Below are positions 9,641 through 18,880 of a stretch of 31,262 bases of DNA, piece after piece; within the stretch, counting starts at the first letter, position 1, and each line of letters begins with the position of its first letter. The stretch comes from Paulinella micropora (Eukaryota > Cercozoa > Imbricatea > Euglyphida): assembly GCA_009731375.1 (NCBI GenBank), contig BJOX01000244.1, positions 601,614 through 632,875 of the forward strand, written 5' to 3'. A model generated the notes under the pieces. The model searched no databases, was not told the origin of the DNA, and saw only the letters and a program-made list of their open reading frames with translations. The translations under genes were made by a program, and so were the position numbers.

Positions 9641-12337
9641 TTCCACCACCTCGAAACGATTACCTTGAGTAGTGTCCGGGTAGGATGACGTATCGGTCTC
9701 CGAGGCAGTGTTGTAGGCCTGAGCTCGACCGAAATTTGGGTTGGAGCTTGCCCACGAGCCTCCTCCTCCTCTGGGTGGGGGGGCTGGAGCTCGAACAGCT
9801 CTCCCTCCATAAGGGGTATATCCCCGACCTCCTCCTCTTCCTCTCTGAGGGGTTCCCTGCCACCTCGAGGCTCCTCTCCATGTTCCTCGTCCTCGTCCTC
9901 CTCCTCCTCCTCCTCCTCCTCCTCCTCCTGCTCCTGCTCCTCCTTCTCGTCCTCTTTGAGAGGCCTTTAAGTTCTTTTGTCTCTCCCTTTCCTCCTTCTT
10001 CTCCTTCATCCTCTTCATGTAGGTAATGATTGCCTCTCGTAACTCCTCATCATCACACATATTGGCATACCAACCTTCGTTCACAGCGGCAATCTGAAGC
10101 ATATTGAAAAGGCCCGGTTCCTTGCCTTCCGTCCTGCTCAGAAAATTTGCCCTTGCTGTTGGGTTCTGCCTATCATGATTGAAAGAGCAGTCTCTGTTCT
10201 CCATCTGTGCCTTACACTGCAAGCCCGCGAACCACCTCCAACATGCGGTCTTCAGGTCTGGCTCTCTCTGTCTCTTCCAACCGGCAACTCTGTTTGTGTA
10301 CGTGGCTTGTGCGCCAACAGGTACACCGCCTGCCTGTGCCGTATGTGCCTCCGTGAGCGAGTCCATGTTTGAGCATGCACTCATCACTTCTTGAAACAGT
10401 GCTGACGGAGCAACGCTTTGAACCGTATTTTCGAACACGTGTGTCTCGAGGAAGTTCTTGGACTTCACTGAGCTAAACGTCGAGCATTGTTGTATGAGCT
10501 GAGTAAGCTTACTCGGGTTAACTGTGTGTAACGCCGAAAAGAAATAGAGGATGATCGACTTGCGGCCATAGAATAGCCCATAGGAGGAAACTACCTCCGT
10601 AAGGGTCGCCGCCAAGCCAACAGCACTCCTCAAACTCATCGCCACTGTCTCAAAGATTTCAAATCCTATGAGAGTACCAGTGCAGAGATGCTGGTATCCA
10701 TGAGATTGAAAATATGAAATGAGTGTGGCCACCGCCAGTTCACACTGAGCGTCTAGGCCTGTTGCATTGTTTCTCTTAATCTCCTCCTTCTTTCTCAAAA
10801 ACTTGTACTGTGTCAGATCAAATCCCTCCGAGACTAGAGATTGGTCAAAAACAGTAACAAGGGCCTCGTATTCCTGCGTTTCGTCGCAAGGAAAAGCCTT
10901 CATGCAGGCATTGATCTCTTTGAGCTTGCTCAAAAGCGAAGCATCAGAGTCTTTGTCTGAGCTCGTCTTGGCATATAGCATGAGACTTGCCACTCCTCCT
11001 TTCTTCCCCTTGAAGGCATTTATGATGTTCTGTCTGTCCTTCTTCTCCGTGTTTGTGACCACCACCGTAGTTGAGCCCGAGGGTGCAGGGGCTGGTGGGG
11101 CAGGAGCTGGTGGGGTCAAATATGTCGGAGGGTGTGTCTTTGCACCACTCACTTTTGCTTTCATTCTTTCCAGTCTCATCGTCTTCTCGAACTCCTCATT
11201 CTCTTTCGCCTTCTTCTTCTCAGATATCACCAGCTTTTGAGCATGAGTGATAAAGGCCACCAATTCAGAAGCAGATCTGAGAAAATTATATTTCTCCACA
11301 TATTGGTCAACACCTGCTTTGTTGGCGACCGGTGGTGCGTTACTAAGTGATTTAAGGACAGAGTGATCCTTGGTAGGAATCCATCTCTTCCATGCCTCCT
11401 TGTGCAGTAACGCACCCATCAACAGTCTGATCTTGGTCAGAACTCTGTCGGTCTTCTCTAACTCATCAATCACAGGATGAGTTTCTCCTGCTGCCTTAAT
11501 GCTTTTTTCCATCTCTGCCTTCCCCTCCTCCAAGGCCTTTATTTCCATTGTAAAAAAATGAAATATGCCACTCGAGTTTTTCGAACCCAGATTGGTCTTC
11601 ATTTTTGTTACATCGACTGCCTCCTGACCAGTCGCGAGGAATCTGGCCGTTGCTCTTGGGTTTGTGTACTGGAGGTAACCCTCACATCGTGGGCCGTATG
11701 TACGTTCCCAAATCAGGGTTTGAGTGTACACCCCAAAGATAGCATCGAGTAATTCAAGGTGGGTGTGTGTGTCCCCAAACTTGATATGCTGTATCTTCTT
11801 TCTCTCTTCTGGATCAGAGACCAGTTTGCCGAGGAGCTGTGCTGTGTTTGATAATAGGATATAGACATCCTTTTTAGCACGACTTTTCTCTCTTCTTTGA
11901 TCCTGAGGGATCCACACATAGGTATCCTTCTCTACCCCCATCTTGTTATCAAACTCTTCTTTAGTGAGGTCATAGTGGTCTTGCACCCACTGTTGTTCCT
12001 CCACTGTGATCTCCTCTCCATCACTATGAATCAAGTCGATCATTTTTCGTCCTCCTCCTCCCGTGTAGGCAGGTGGTAAGGGATTACCATATGCTCCTCC
12101 TCCTCCCGTCTCTTCTTGTTCAAATCCTCCTTCATCTTCGTCTCCTCCATATCTTCCTTCATCATCCCAGCCCTCTTCTACTCCTCCTCCTACTCCTTCA
12201 TCTCCTCCTCCTCCTTCATTCAATCCTCCTCCTCCTCCTTCATTCAATCCTCTTCCTCCTCCTCCTCCTGCTTCTTCTTCTTCTCTTCTTTGATCTGCCT
12301 CCGAGAATTCACTCACTTCGGCGGTCTCTGTCGACAT
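9638..12337 (-). CDS. gag: Gag-like polyprotein with CCCH zinc finger and RGG tail
   Basis: An 899-aa frame starting with ATG (12335-12337). Residues 1 to about 100 are Glu/Gly-rich low complexity. A helical middle would contain the capsid, with an Ala/Pro stretch near the centre. Near the C terminus is C-x8-C-x8-C-x3-H (about residues 699-721, ending CSFNH), then a charged helix (MKRMKEKKEERER) and a Gly/Arg-rich RGG-type tail. The usual CCHC knuckle (C-x2-C-x4-H-x4-C) is absent, so RNA packaging may use the CCCH finger and RGG tail. It lies upstream of pol in the same frame. The gag role is inferred from position and RNA-binding features, not from a recognised capsid sequence. Confidence 0.8.
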   Translation of the reverse strand: MSTETAEVSEFSEADQRREEEEAGGGGGRGLNEGGGGGLNEGGGGDEGVGGGVEEGWDDEGRYGGDEDEGGFEQEETGGGGAYGNPLPPAYTGGGGRKMIDLIHSDGEEITVEEQQWVQDHYDLTKEEFDNKMGVEKDTYVWIPQDQRREKSRAKKDVYILLSNTAQLLGKLVSDPEERKKIQHIKFGDTHTHLELLDAIFGVYTQTLIWERTYGPRCEGYLQYTNPRATARFLATGQEAVDVTKMKTNLGSKNSSGIFHFFTMEIKALEEGKAEMEKSIKAAGETHPVIDELEKTDRVLTKIRLLMGALLHKEAWKRWIPTKDHSVLKSLSNAPPVANKAGVDQYVEKYNFLRSASELVAFITHAQKLVISEKKKAKENEEFEKTMRLERMKAKVSGAKTHPPTYLTPPAPAPPAPAPSGSTTVVVTNTEKKDRQNIINAFKGKKGGVASLMLYAKTSSDKDSDASLLSKLKEINACMKAFPCDETQEYEALVTVFDQSLVSEGFDLTQYKFLRKKEEIKRNNATGLDAQCELAVATLISYFQSHGYQHLCTGTLIGFEIFETVAMSLRSAVGLAATLTEVVSSYGLFYGRKSIILYFFSALHTVNPSKLTQLIQQCSTFSSVKSKNFLETHVFENTVQSVAPSALFQEVMSACSNMDSLTEAHTAQAGGVPVGAQATYTNRVAGWKRQREPDLKTACWRWFAGLQCKAQMENRDCSFNHDRQNPTARANFLSRTEGKEPGLFNMLQIAAVNEGWYANMCDDEELREAIITYMKRMKEKKEERERQKNLKASQRGREGGAGAGGGGGGGGGGGRGRGTWRGASRWQGTPQRGRGGGRGYTPYGGRAVRAPAPPPRGGGGSWASSNPNFGRAQAYNTASETDTSSYPDTTQGNRFEVVE

Positions 12338-13123
12338 GATGTCGTAGTAGTGATCAACAGGAGGACAGTGTCAGCTCCTATGTTTGGTTTTTGTTCGTTT
12401 GTGTTCTGTTCCTCCTTCAGTCGATTGACTAGTGAAGAGAGAAACTAATAGAGAGGGTAGGATAAGATTCCCTGTCCTCTATGAAACACTGTTTGTATGT
12501 TTGTTTTTGTTTGAGAAAAATAGTCTTTGAGACTTTCTCCGATTTCTTGTTCTCCTTACTCAGATTACTTTCTCCTCCTTCTTTTCTATATTGTATCTAG
12601 TATGAGGCACTTGGACCTACACACAGATAGTAATAGAGAAGCTAGAAAAGCTCTCCTTGAGAAGTCGACAGTCGGTCGGATAGGTTCTCAGACCTACCTT
12701 TAGAAAACGATCAGAGATTTGCAAAAATACTCTGACGTATGTGTGAGATAATGCAGATAAATGCACAAACTAGAAGGGTAGAGTGTTGTGCTCCTGTCCC
12801 TATGCTTGTTTGTGTTTTGTGTGTGTTCCTTCACTCTTCTGTCCACCTCCTTCTTCTTGGTCTCTGTGTGAGAACAGCAAGAACGACAGAGAGTTTGTAT
12901 CTGATGTCTCCTTGTGAGCACACAGATACTGATTGGGCTAGAGGGTACGAGACACCTGCTTGAGACCAATCAAATTATTTGTTTTGTGAAAGAGTTATGA
13001 GGGAGCTGTGTTGGAGTATTTGTTTTCGTCTGACGTCCCCGTGTGAGACAGGTCAGTGAAAATTCACTCTGTTGCCTGTGTGGCAAAGCAGAAAGAAATC
13101 ACCCTAGTGATGTGGACTCCAAA
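12338..13123 (-). other. Element 5' leader between the 5' LTR and gag
   Basis: About 790 nt without a convincing gene. It is rich in T and TG on the plus strand, with loosely repeated words around ctgtgtgagaacagc, ttgtgagcacacag and cgtgtgagacagg at 12860-13060. Packaging or translation signals would be expected here, but none can be assigned from sequence alone. Confidence 0.6.
13102..13121 (-). promoter_or_regulatory. Candidate primer-binding site
   Basis: On the element's sense strand the 5' LTR ends ...CATTACA, followed by two T and then TGGAGTCCACATC. A TGG two bases after the LTR is where a tRNA primer-binding site is expected. The following bases do not look like the complement of a T arm, and I cannot match a tRNA, so the assignment rests on position and TGG only. 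Confidence 0.35.
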
Positions 13124-13344
13124 TGTAATGCCCCCAACGATAGCTCGTAAAAAGTCGGTAATACAACCAAACACAGTCCTCAAAAGATGAGAATGATGTC
13201 TCGTTATATTAGCTCAGTGAAGCCAAAAAGGAAAACGGCAACAGACCAGGAATAAAATGGCATCAGTCCAAATCCGGACAAATAATACTGAAAAACAAGC
13301 TTGTGCACCTGTCACCAGGAAAAGGTACTTTTACCGGCTATCCG
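13124..13344 (-). repeat. Right LTR (5' LTR of the element), truncated
   Basis: It begins TGTAATGCCCCC and matches the left LTR up to ggctatccg at 13344, where similarity ends abruptly. The final 16 bp of the complete LTR are absent, and GC-rich coding sequence follows immediately. It is nearly identical to the fragment at 1508-1650 (one difference in 143 bp) but about 5% different from the left LTR. Confidence 0.85.
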
Positions 13345-14600
13345 CGCTAGACGTCGGGGCGCTGGACACGTCGGCCGTCACGACGCTGTCGTACGTGTTC
13401 GCGGAGTCGCGCAACGTAGTGGTCAAGGGTCTAGGCGCCTGGGACGTGTCGGCTGTCACGACAGTAGCCTTCGCGTTCGCCGACACCGGCGCCTCTGCGT
13501 TCCCGGGCATTGAGCTGTGGCAGACGGCGTCGCTGCTGGACGCGACCGCCGCCTTCAGCCACGCCACCGCGTGGGTAGCGGACTTGGGAGCCTGGGACGT
13601 CAGCGGCCTGCAGCGCTGGGACTTCTTGTTGCAGGGCGCCAGCAAGTACGTGCATGGCCTGGCGGCCTGGGCGCCGCGCCTGCCCCGGGCGATGGACCGC
13701 TCGGGCGCTTGCCTGTGGGCCTTTGCGGGCACGCGCGTGCGGGAGGCCGACCGCGCGGCGCTGTGTGGCTCCGATTTCGTCATGACGGTATTTGCTGAGT
13801 ATGACCCGCGCCCGCGCGCGCCGGAGCTCAGCTACCTGGACCCGGCCGTGGTGGCGATGCCCGCGCACACCTTCACGGTCGACTGGGGTGATGGTTCGCC
13901 GGACGTGTGTGCAAGCGCTGGGCGCGGCTGCCTGCACGAAGGCCTCGGGCGCGTACGCGGTGCGCGCGCGTGCGCAGATCAGGATCCGCGGCGCGTTGCA
14001 CGGGCTGCGCCACCTGGGCTACAACATGTTGTGGGTGCAAGCGGTCCACTCGTGGGGCAACGTGAGCCTGACCACTGCGGAGTCTTCGTTCCAGCCCAGC
14101 TATGTGTGGCAGAACGCACAACGCAACCGGCTCTTTTTCTGCGGCGCGGGGTCGTCGCTGTCGTACCTGTCCTACCTCGCACCGACGGTAGGCACGAGCG
14201 CGCTGCGCTACGTGGACGCCTTCCGGTGGTTCCTGAGCGGCGCACAGATTCTGGTGGGCGACCTGCGCGACTGGGACGTGCCGTTTGTCGGGGAGCTGGC
14301 CTTTTTGCTGGCAGACGCGTTGAGGCTCAATCAGCCCTGTACTGGAACACCACGGCGGCGACGTCGTTGTACAGAACGTTCTCGAGCGCGCGCAGCTTCA
14401 ACGGGGACGTTACTGGCTGGGACGTCGGCCGCATGACGAGCCTGGTCTGTGCCTTCTTCGAGGCCTCGGCCTTCAATCGAGACATTAGCGGCTGGCGAGT
14501 GCGCCCCGACGCTCTCGCCTGTAACATGCTAGATTTTGCCTGCGCGTTTAAGCAGAACCTTAGCGCCTGGCCGCTGGCCGTGGCGGTGGCGCGCTGTTGA
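13345..14600 (+). pseudogene. DUF285/BspA-like repeat protein, 5' truncated and frameshifted
   Basis: Repeats of the form GAWDVSAVTT...F and GWDVGRMTSL...F...FNRDISGW match the DUF285 (BspA-type) pattern. A central segment with TFTVDWGDGSPD followed in another frame by an AYAVRARAQIRI segment resembles the PKD-like strand seen in such proteins. Known DUF285 proteins are often surface or secreted. The coding signal moves between frames at about 13905-13945 and again at about 14325-14345, so at least two indels are present. The true 5' end is missing: the frame runs back into the LTR and finds an ATG at 13257 with context AAAATGG, giving 29 LTR-derived residues. The last frame ends in TGA at 14600. 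Family assignment is fairly firm; the biological role in this virus-like context is unknown. Confidence 0.7.
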
Positions 14601-14670
14601 TTTTCTTTTGTAATTCTCTGTCTTGTGGCCTCGCGCCCCCTGTATATATTTCTTTTCTCCACTCACTACT

Positions 14671-14766
14671 TCCCCCCCCCCCCCCCCNNNNNNNNNNNNN
14701 NNNNNNNNNNNNNNNNNNNNNNNNNNNNNNNNNNNNNNNNNNGGGAAAGGGGGGGGGGGGGGGGGG
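14671..14766. other. C-run, assembly gap (14688-14742), G-run
   Basis: A run of about 16 C is followed by 55 N and then a G-rich run. It lies in the spacer between two plus-strand genes. The gap size is probably an estimate. Confidence 0.95.
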
Positions 14767-14846
14767 AGAAGATTGTTTAAAAAAAATAATTTCCTTTGGG
14801 AGGCTTGTTTTTTTGTCCTTCTCTGTAGTATTTTAAAGAGGGGCCT

Positions 14847-16309
14847 ATGAGCGTGCCAAATCCAGATTACAGGACCCCACCGCTATACACGTCAGAAGCC
14901 TCCTGGGCTCAAAAAGAACCTTTTGGCTTTTACGACGACGAATATGATCAGAATATGATCACTGTCAAGAACGAGAAAGGCAAGTGCAAGAAGACGCGTC
15001 AGTGAAAAAGCGCTTTGCAGATTACTTCGCCGCTGTCTCGAAGTTGGAAACTTTGCAACAAAGAAAGCTCATAGAAGGAACAGCCTCAGGCCAGTCCCAC
15101 CATGTTATGTTGGTACGAGGGCAGGCCATCCGACTCTGTATGCTTCCTGTAGTAACACGTGCATGGTCGTCTTCTGATGAGCAGTGGACCCCCAGAAGTC
15201 TGACTGGCGAGGAGGCGGAGTCGTCCGCCCAAAGAATTCTGTCTGCCATGCAAACAGATGCCAAATCTTTAGCTGCAAAAAAGGTTAAACCAGCCAGCAA
15301 TTTTAATTGGTACGTTGGCCCCTTAAGACTGTCTAATTTCAAAGTTAAAGAAGACATGGACGAGAATACTCTGGTGTTTGTTACCATAGAGTTTGTTGAT
15401 CGCCTGTCTCGGACACTGAGAGACAGCTCGGTCTGGCCCGGAATCAAAGCTGTCGAAATTCAGGAGACTCTCGAGAGGTTCATTTGTCACGACCGAAAGG
15501 GAGGCTCGACTATGTTGCCCATACTCGTTTGGACAGATAGTCACAACAACCTCATGGTAGGCAAAGATCTGCGCCCGCTGATCGTCGATGCTGACCAGGA
15601 GTTCTTTGAAACTGAAGAGAAAAAGCGGAGCCTGGAGAGCTTGGGCAAGCACGGATTTGTGTATCCGCTGCCAGCAAAGTTACAAGCAGAAGCAAACCTG
15701 CGGCCGTTAGTTGTGATGCACTACTTGCAGCTGCTGTGCAGCGCACCCCAAGCAGCACGCGAAGACCCTAACTGGCGTAAAGCAATGCTTGGCAAGGGCG
15801 CCTTTAAGCATGGCGACGTCAAGAACATTGTCAGGAGCCTGGAGCTAATGGCCGAGATCGACTCGTACTATCAGGCGGAAAAGAAGCTCAAGTCGGGCTG
15901 GGTTTTTCCTCCTCGTGAACAGGTTATACACTATAACATGACAAAGGCCAAAGAAATTGCAAAGTCCCAGCCCAAATCGCCCGTGAACCCTCCAGAACGT
16001 CCCGCGTCGCCCCAAGGCGAATATTTTGCATGTGTCTACCTATATTACATCCTCAAGAGTGTAGTAAGCTGCCCTAAATGCCCCAAGACCTACCCAGGAA
16101 TGGGGATACTAAACCAGGCACTCACCGAATTCTACTCCATCGTGCAAGCAAGTGAGGCTTTCAGGGTTCAGCAAGAAGGTAAAACAGCAACGACGGTGCC
16201 AAAGGCCTCTGCTGAGGCTGCGCCGGCCTGGTCGATATTGCAATGGCACAGGCTCTGGCAGGCTGCGGTCGAGCCTATTCAGGTGGGAAGTCGACAGTTC
16301 GGCCGCTGA
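14847..16309 (+). CDS. Unknown protein, about 490 codons, one probable frameshift
   Basis: An ATG at 14847 follows TATTTTAAAGAGGGGCCT and opens a Tyr/Pro/Asp-rich stretch of about 50 codons ending at a TGA near 15004. The second frame (from about 14984) carries on for 441 codons to a TGA at 16309. The two frames overlap near 14975-15000, so a single indel probably splits one gene. The long part is mixed alpha/beta in composition. It contains FNWYVGPLRLSNF, a Pro-rich linker (PKSPVNPPERPASPQ), a CPKCPK motif and no membrane segment. I recognise no family. A structural or core protein of the putative virus is possible but unsupported. TATTTTA also appears upstream of the gene at 18.9 kb and may be a promoter word. 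Confidence 0.6.
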
Positions 16310-16469
16310 TTTCTCAAAAATCTCTCAACCGCTACTAAAAAAAGGAGTTGGGGAAAACATGGCAAGAATCATTTTTATACGTAGCAATTTTTTTTATTAA
16401 AAGATTTTGAAACGGCCTGTCGCGTGCGTCGAGCCAGGCCTTGGCAAGCCAGTAGCGCGCGCCGCGGCA
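16310..16469. other. Convergent spacer with AT-rich motif
   Basis: The space between the ends of a plus-strand and a minus-strand gene. It contains tttttttattaaaag (16388-16402), which on the minus strand includes an AATAAA-like signal for the Sel1 gene, and part of a 54-bp duplicate. Confidence 0.4.
16416..16469. repeat. 54-bp duplicate, copy A
   Basis: Nearly identical to 17312-17367 (two substitutions and a 2-nt indel). On the minus strand it follows the Sel1 gene's TGA in the same frame and reads ARYWLAKAWLDARDR, a Sel1-like phrase. Confidence 0.8.
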
Positions 16470-18156
16470 TCAAGGAAAGAAACGGATCGTCATGCTTTCG
16501 AGCCCCGGCGCGGCTGCCTTGGACAACCAGACCGTGGCCTGGGCCTCGTCCTCGGGGACGCCCGTGCCATGTTGATAGCAGAGCCCAAGCCTGTACTGCG
16601 CCCGGACGTGCCCTTGCTCCGCGGCCCGGCGCAACCACGGCACGGCCCTCAACCAGTACGGCTCGGCGTCCTCCCACTCATCCATCGCCCGCGCGTCACG
16701 GACGTAACAAAGCGCCAGCCTGAACTGAGCCTCTGCGTGGCCCTGCGCGGTAGCGCGGCCAAACCACTTCTTGACCTCGGCCCAAGCGCTGCCGTTCCCG
16801 GGCACGCTTGCCATCTCTTGATAGTCGTTCCTTGCGCAGACTACTCCCGCGCCCTTCTCGTAGTAGAGCCCCAGCTGGAACTGGGCCTTGGCGTCGTTTC
16901 GTTCTGCCTCCGTCAGCCACGCCTTGAACTGTCTGCCCTCGTACTTGGCGACCTCGCACTCTATGGCCCGCGCCCGCTCGGCTGGGTTCAGCACGAAGCC
17001 CAGCACGTGCTTGAGGGCGCGCCGCAGGCAGTCGTCTAGCAAAAAAGGGATCCACTGCGCGGATAGCGCAAGGGCTCGTTTCTTGAGACTTTCGTTCAGC
17101 GGACGCAGCAGGCGCTCTAGGCCGGCGACAGTCTCGCGCGCGCGCTTGCTTGTAGCTCCTCCGGCGGCGCAATGTCGCGCAGCCAGCCAGCCGTGGGTGT
17201 CTCCGAAGAATCGCAGCTCCAGCAGGATCTGGCGCAGAACGGTCGGCGTCGGGGGCGCGCCCAGCGAGCCGGTCGCGGGTCCGAAATAGCCATAAAGCAC
17301 AGGGCCACCTGCCTGTCGCGCGCGTCGAGCCAGGCCTTGGCAAACCAGTAGCGCGCGCGCCGCGGCAGGCCGTACGCGGCATCGCTGGGCTCGTCCTGGT
17401 TGTAGTCCTGACTTCCCTGAAGACGTTCCGCAGGTTGATGCCGCGTTGTCTGTGCAGTTGGTACAAGATTTCAAAGGGCACGAACCGCGGTGACGCGACA
17501 TGCGGCGGGACCTGCCAGTAGTGCGCGCCCTCGGTACAAATCAACAGTTGGCCGTGCAGCTCCAGCTGCTGATGGAGGGCGCCAGCGTCAAAGGTACCGT
17601 CCGCTGCTGAACAACGTGCCAGGAACTCGAACTGGGTCAGCCTGGCGTACAACCGGGCTCGCGTCGAAGTGTCGCTCATTATTACGCAGCCGGTGATTAA
17701 AGGACAGTCCTCGGCGAGCCTGCGGTCCAGCGGTTCCCTTAAGAACGGCCGCAGAGCGTCCAGCGCGCGGCGTCCGCCGAGCCCGCGCAGGGCGCGGGTG
17801 AGCGCCTTCGACGCCACGTGCGGGAACAGCTCGGCAGTAGGCAGGCGCACGAGGACAGAGTTGCGGAGGCCGGTGACGCGGCCGCGAAGCGGAACAGGCT
17901 GAGGTAGAACTCTGGGCCAGTGAAAATCTGGAGGCCCGCCTCCAGTTCGTCGAACCAGAGGTGCGAAGGGTCTAGCGTCGGCGGGAGGTCTTCCGGGAGG
18001 AGAGCTGGCTTCCAAGCAACCACCACTTCGAGGCAGGCGGCCTGGTTCGCAGCGGCGGCTTGCTGCAAGGATTTCAACAAGGACTGCACAGATTTGAGCT
18101 CCGAAGATACCAAGCGCGCAGATTGCGGGAACAAAAGGTACAGCGGAGGGCTCCAT
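16470..18156 (-). pseudogene. Sel1-repeat protein, multiple frame breaks
   Basis: The 3' part (about 17200-16470) is a clear frame with Sel1-like repeats: AKAQFQLGLYYEKGAGV, AEAQFRLALCYVRDARA and VRAQYRLGLCYQHGTGV, plus a final WLSKAA unit, ending in TGA. Sel1 repeats are TPR-like alpha/alpha units for protein binding and are common in bacteria, amoebae and giant viruses. The 5' part starts at an ATG at 18156 and contains an alpha-helical domain (SSELKSVQSLLKSLQQAAAA; FVPFEILYQLHRQRGINL). The coding signal changes frame near 18135, 17890, 17410 and 17290, so the gene cannot be read as one protein here. Whether the N-terminal domain belongs to the same gene is inference from continuous coding signal and spacing. 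Confidence 0.65.
17312..17367. repeat. 56-bp duplicate, copy B
   Basis: Partner of 16416-16469. On the minus strand it reads ARYWFAKAWLDARDR inside the Sel1-type gene. The 2-nt length difference between copies lies in a gcgcgc run. Confidence 0.8.
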
Positions 18157-18179
18157 GCTTTTGTTAAGGGCTAGGAGCA

Positions 18180-18181
18180 GC

Positions 18182-18213
<32 letters not shown>

Positions 18214-18300
18214 AACGAGGCTGGGTGTAGAAATGTGTGTGTGTGGAAATGTGTGTAGAAATGTGTGTGTAGATGATGCCTTTTTTGCGGGTGTGTGTGT
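18180..18300. repeat. (CA)n and TGTG-rich simple repeats
   Basis: About 15 CA units at 18180-18210 are followed by tgtgtgtggaaatgtgtgtagaaatg units. These lie upstream of the Sel1-type gene and cause spurious polyvaline/cysteine frames. Confidence 0.9.
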
Positions 18301-18355
18301 GCTGATCTAAAGAAATGTCCTTGAAGGTGCCTGTCGTAGTATCGTGCGTGTTGCG

Positions 18356-18812
18356 GCCCCCCCCCCCCCCCCAAAAAAAGGGCCCCCCCCCCCCCCCNNN
18401 NNNNNNNNNNNNNNNNNNNNNNNNNNNNNNNNNNNNNNNNNNNNNNNNNNNNNNNNNNNNNNNNNNNNNNNNNNNNNNNNNNNNNNNNNNNNNNNNNNNN
18501 NNNNNNNNNNNNNNNNNNNNNNNNNNNNNNNNNNNNNNNNNNNNNNNNNNNNNNNNNNNNNNNNNNNNNNNNNNNNNNNNNNNNNNNNNNNNNNNNNNNN
18601 NNNNNNNNNNNNNNNNNNNNNNNNNNNNNNNNNNNNNNNNNNNNNNNNNNNNNNNNNNNNNNNNNNNNNNNNNNNNNNNNNNNNNNNNNNNNNNNNNNNN
18701 NNNNNNNNNNNNNNNNNNNNNNNNNNNNNNNNNNNNNNNNNNNNNNNNNNNNNNNNNNNNNNNNNNNNNNNNNNNNNNNNNNNNNNNNNNGGGGGGGGGG
18801 GGGGGGGGGGGG
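18356..18812. other. C-runs, assembly gap (18398-18790), G-run of 22
   Basis: Two C-runs separated by an A-run precede 393 N, and a pure G-run follows. C before and G after the gap suggests homopolymer sequence, or an inverted arrangement, that blocked sequencing. Confidence 0.95.
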
Positions 18813-18880
18813 TTTCAGCCGCGTGTTTGCTTCTCCCCGCGTTTGAATATTTTAGAACCGAAACCTTTTTGTTTTAATAA

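Larger units (their letters stand above)
2740..13344 (-). mobile_element. Ty3/gypsy-type LTR retrotransposon, nearly complete
   Basis: An element of about 10.6 kb read on the minus strand. From 5' to 3' it has a right LTR (truncated by 16 bp), a leader of about 790 nt, gag, an in-frame UGA, pol, a 3' non-coding region of about 850 nt, a polypurine tract and a complete left LTR. The pol order of protease-like region, reverse transcriptase, RNase H and then integrase defines the Ty3/gypsy (Metaviridae) arrangement and excludes Ty1/copia. Both frames are open apart from the single UGA between them, so the element is young or was recently active. Oddities are the roughly 5% divergence between its two LTRs and the missing right terminus, where it abuts virus-like DNA. 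No target-site duplication can be checked because the right end is lost. Confidence 0.9.

Noticed and set aside
3824-12337. UGA reassigned to an amino acid as the explanation for the gag-pol join
   Set aside because: Pol and several virus-like genes end at UGA in sensible places, and no coding frame contains repeated UGA codons, so readthrough or a private mutation fits better.
9685-12448. Several plus-strand frames opposite gag, including Leu/Ser-rich ones
   Set aside because: They are shadows of the Glu/Gly-rich gag coding sequence on the other strand.
16407-17039. Plus-strand frame opposite the Sel1 repeats
   Set aside because: Its composition (Arg/Pro/Ala/Leu) is the antisense of a GC-rich coding region. 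The Sel1 motifs clearly assign the minus strand.
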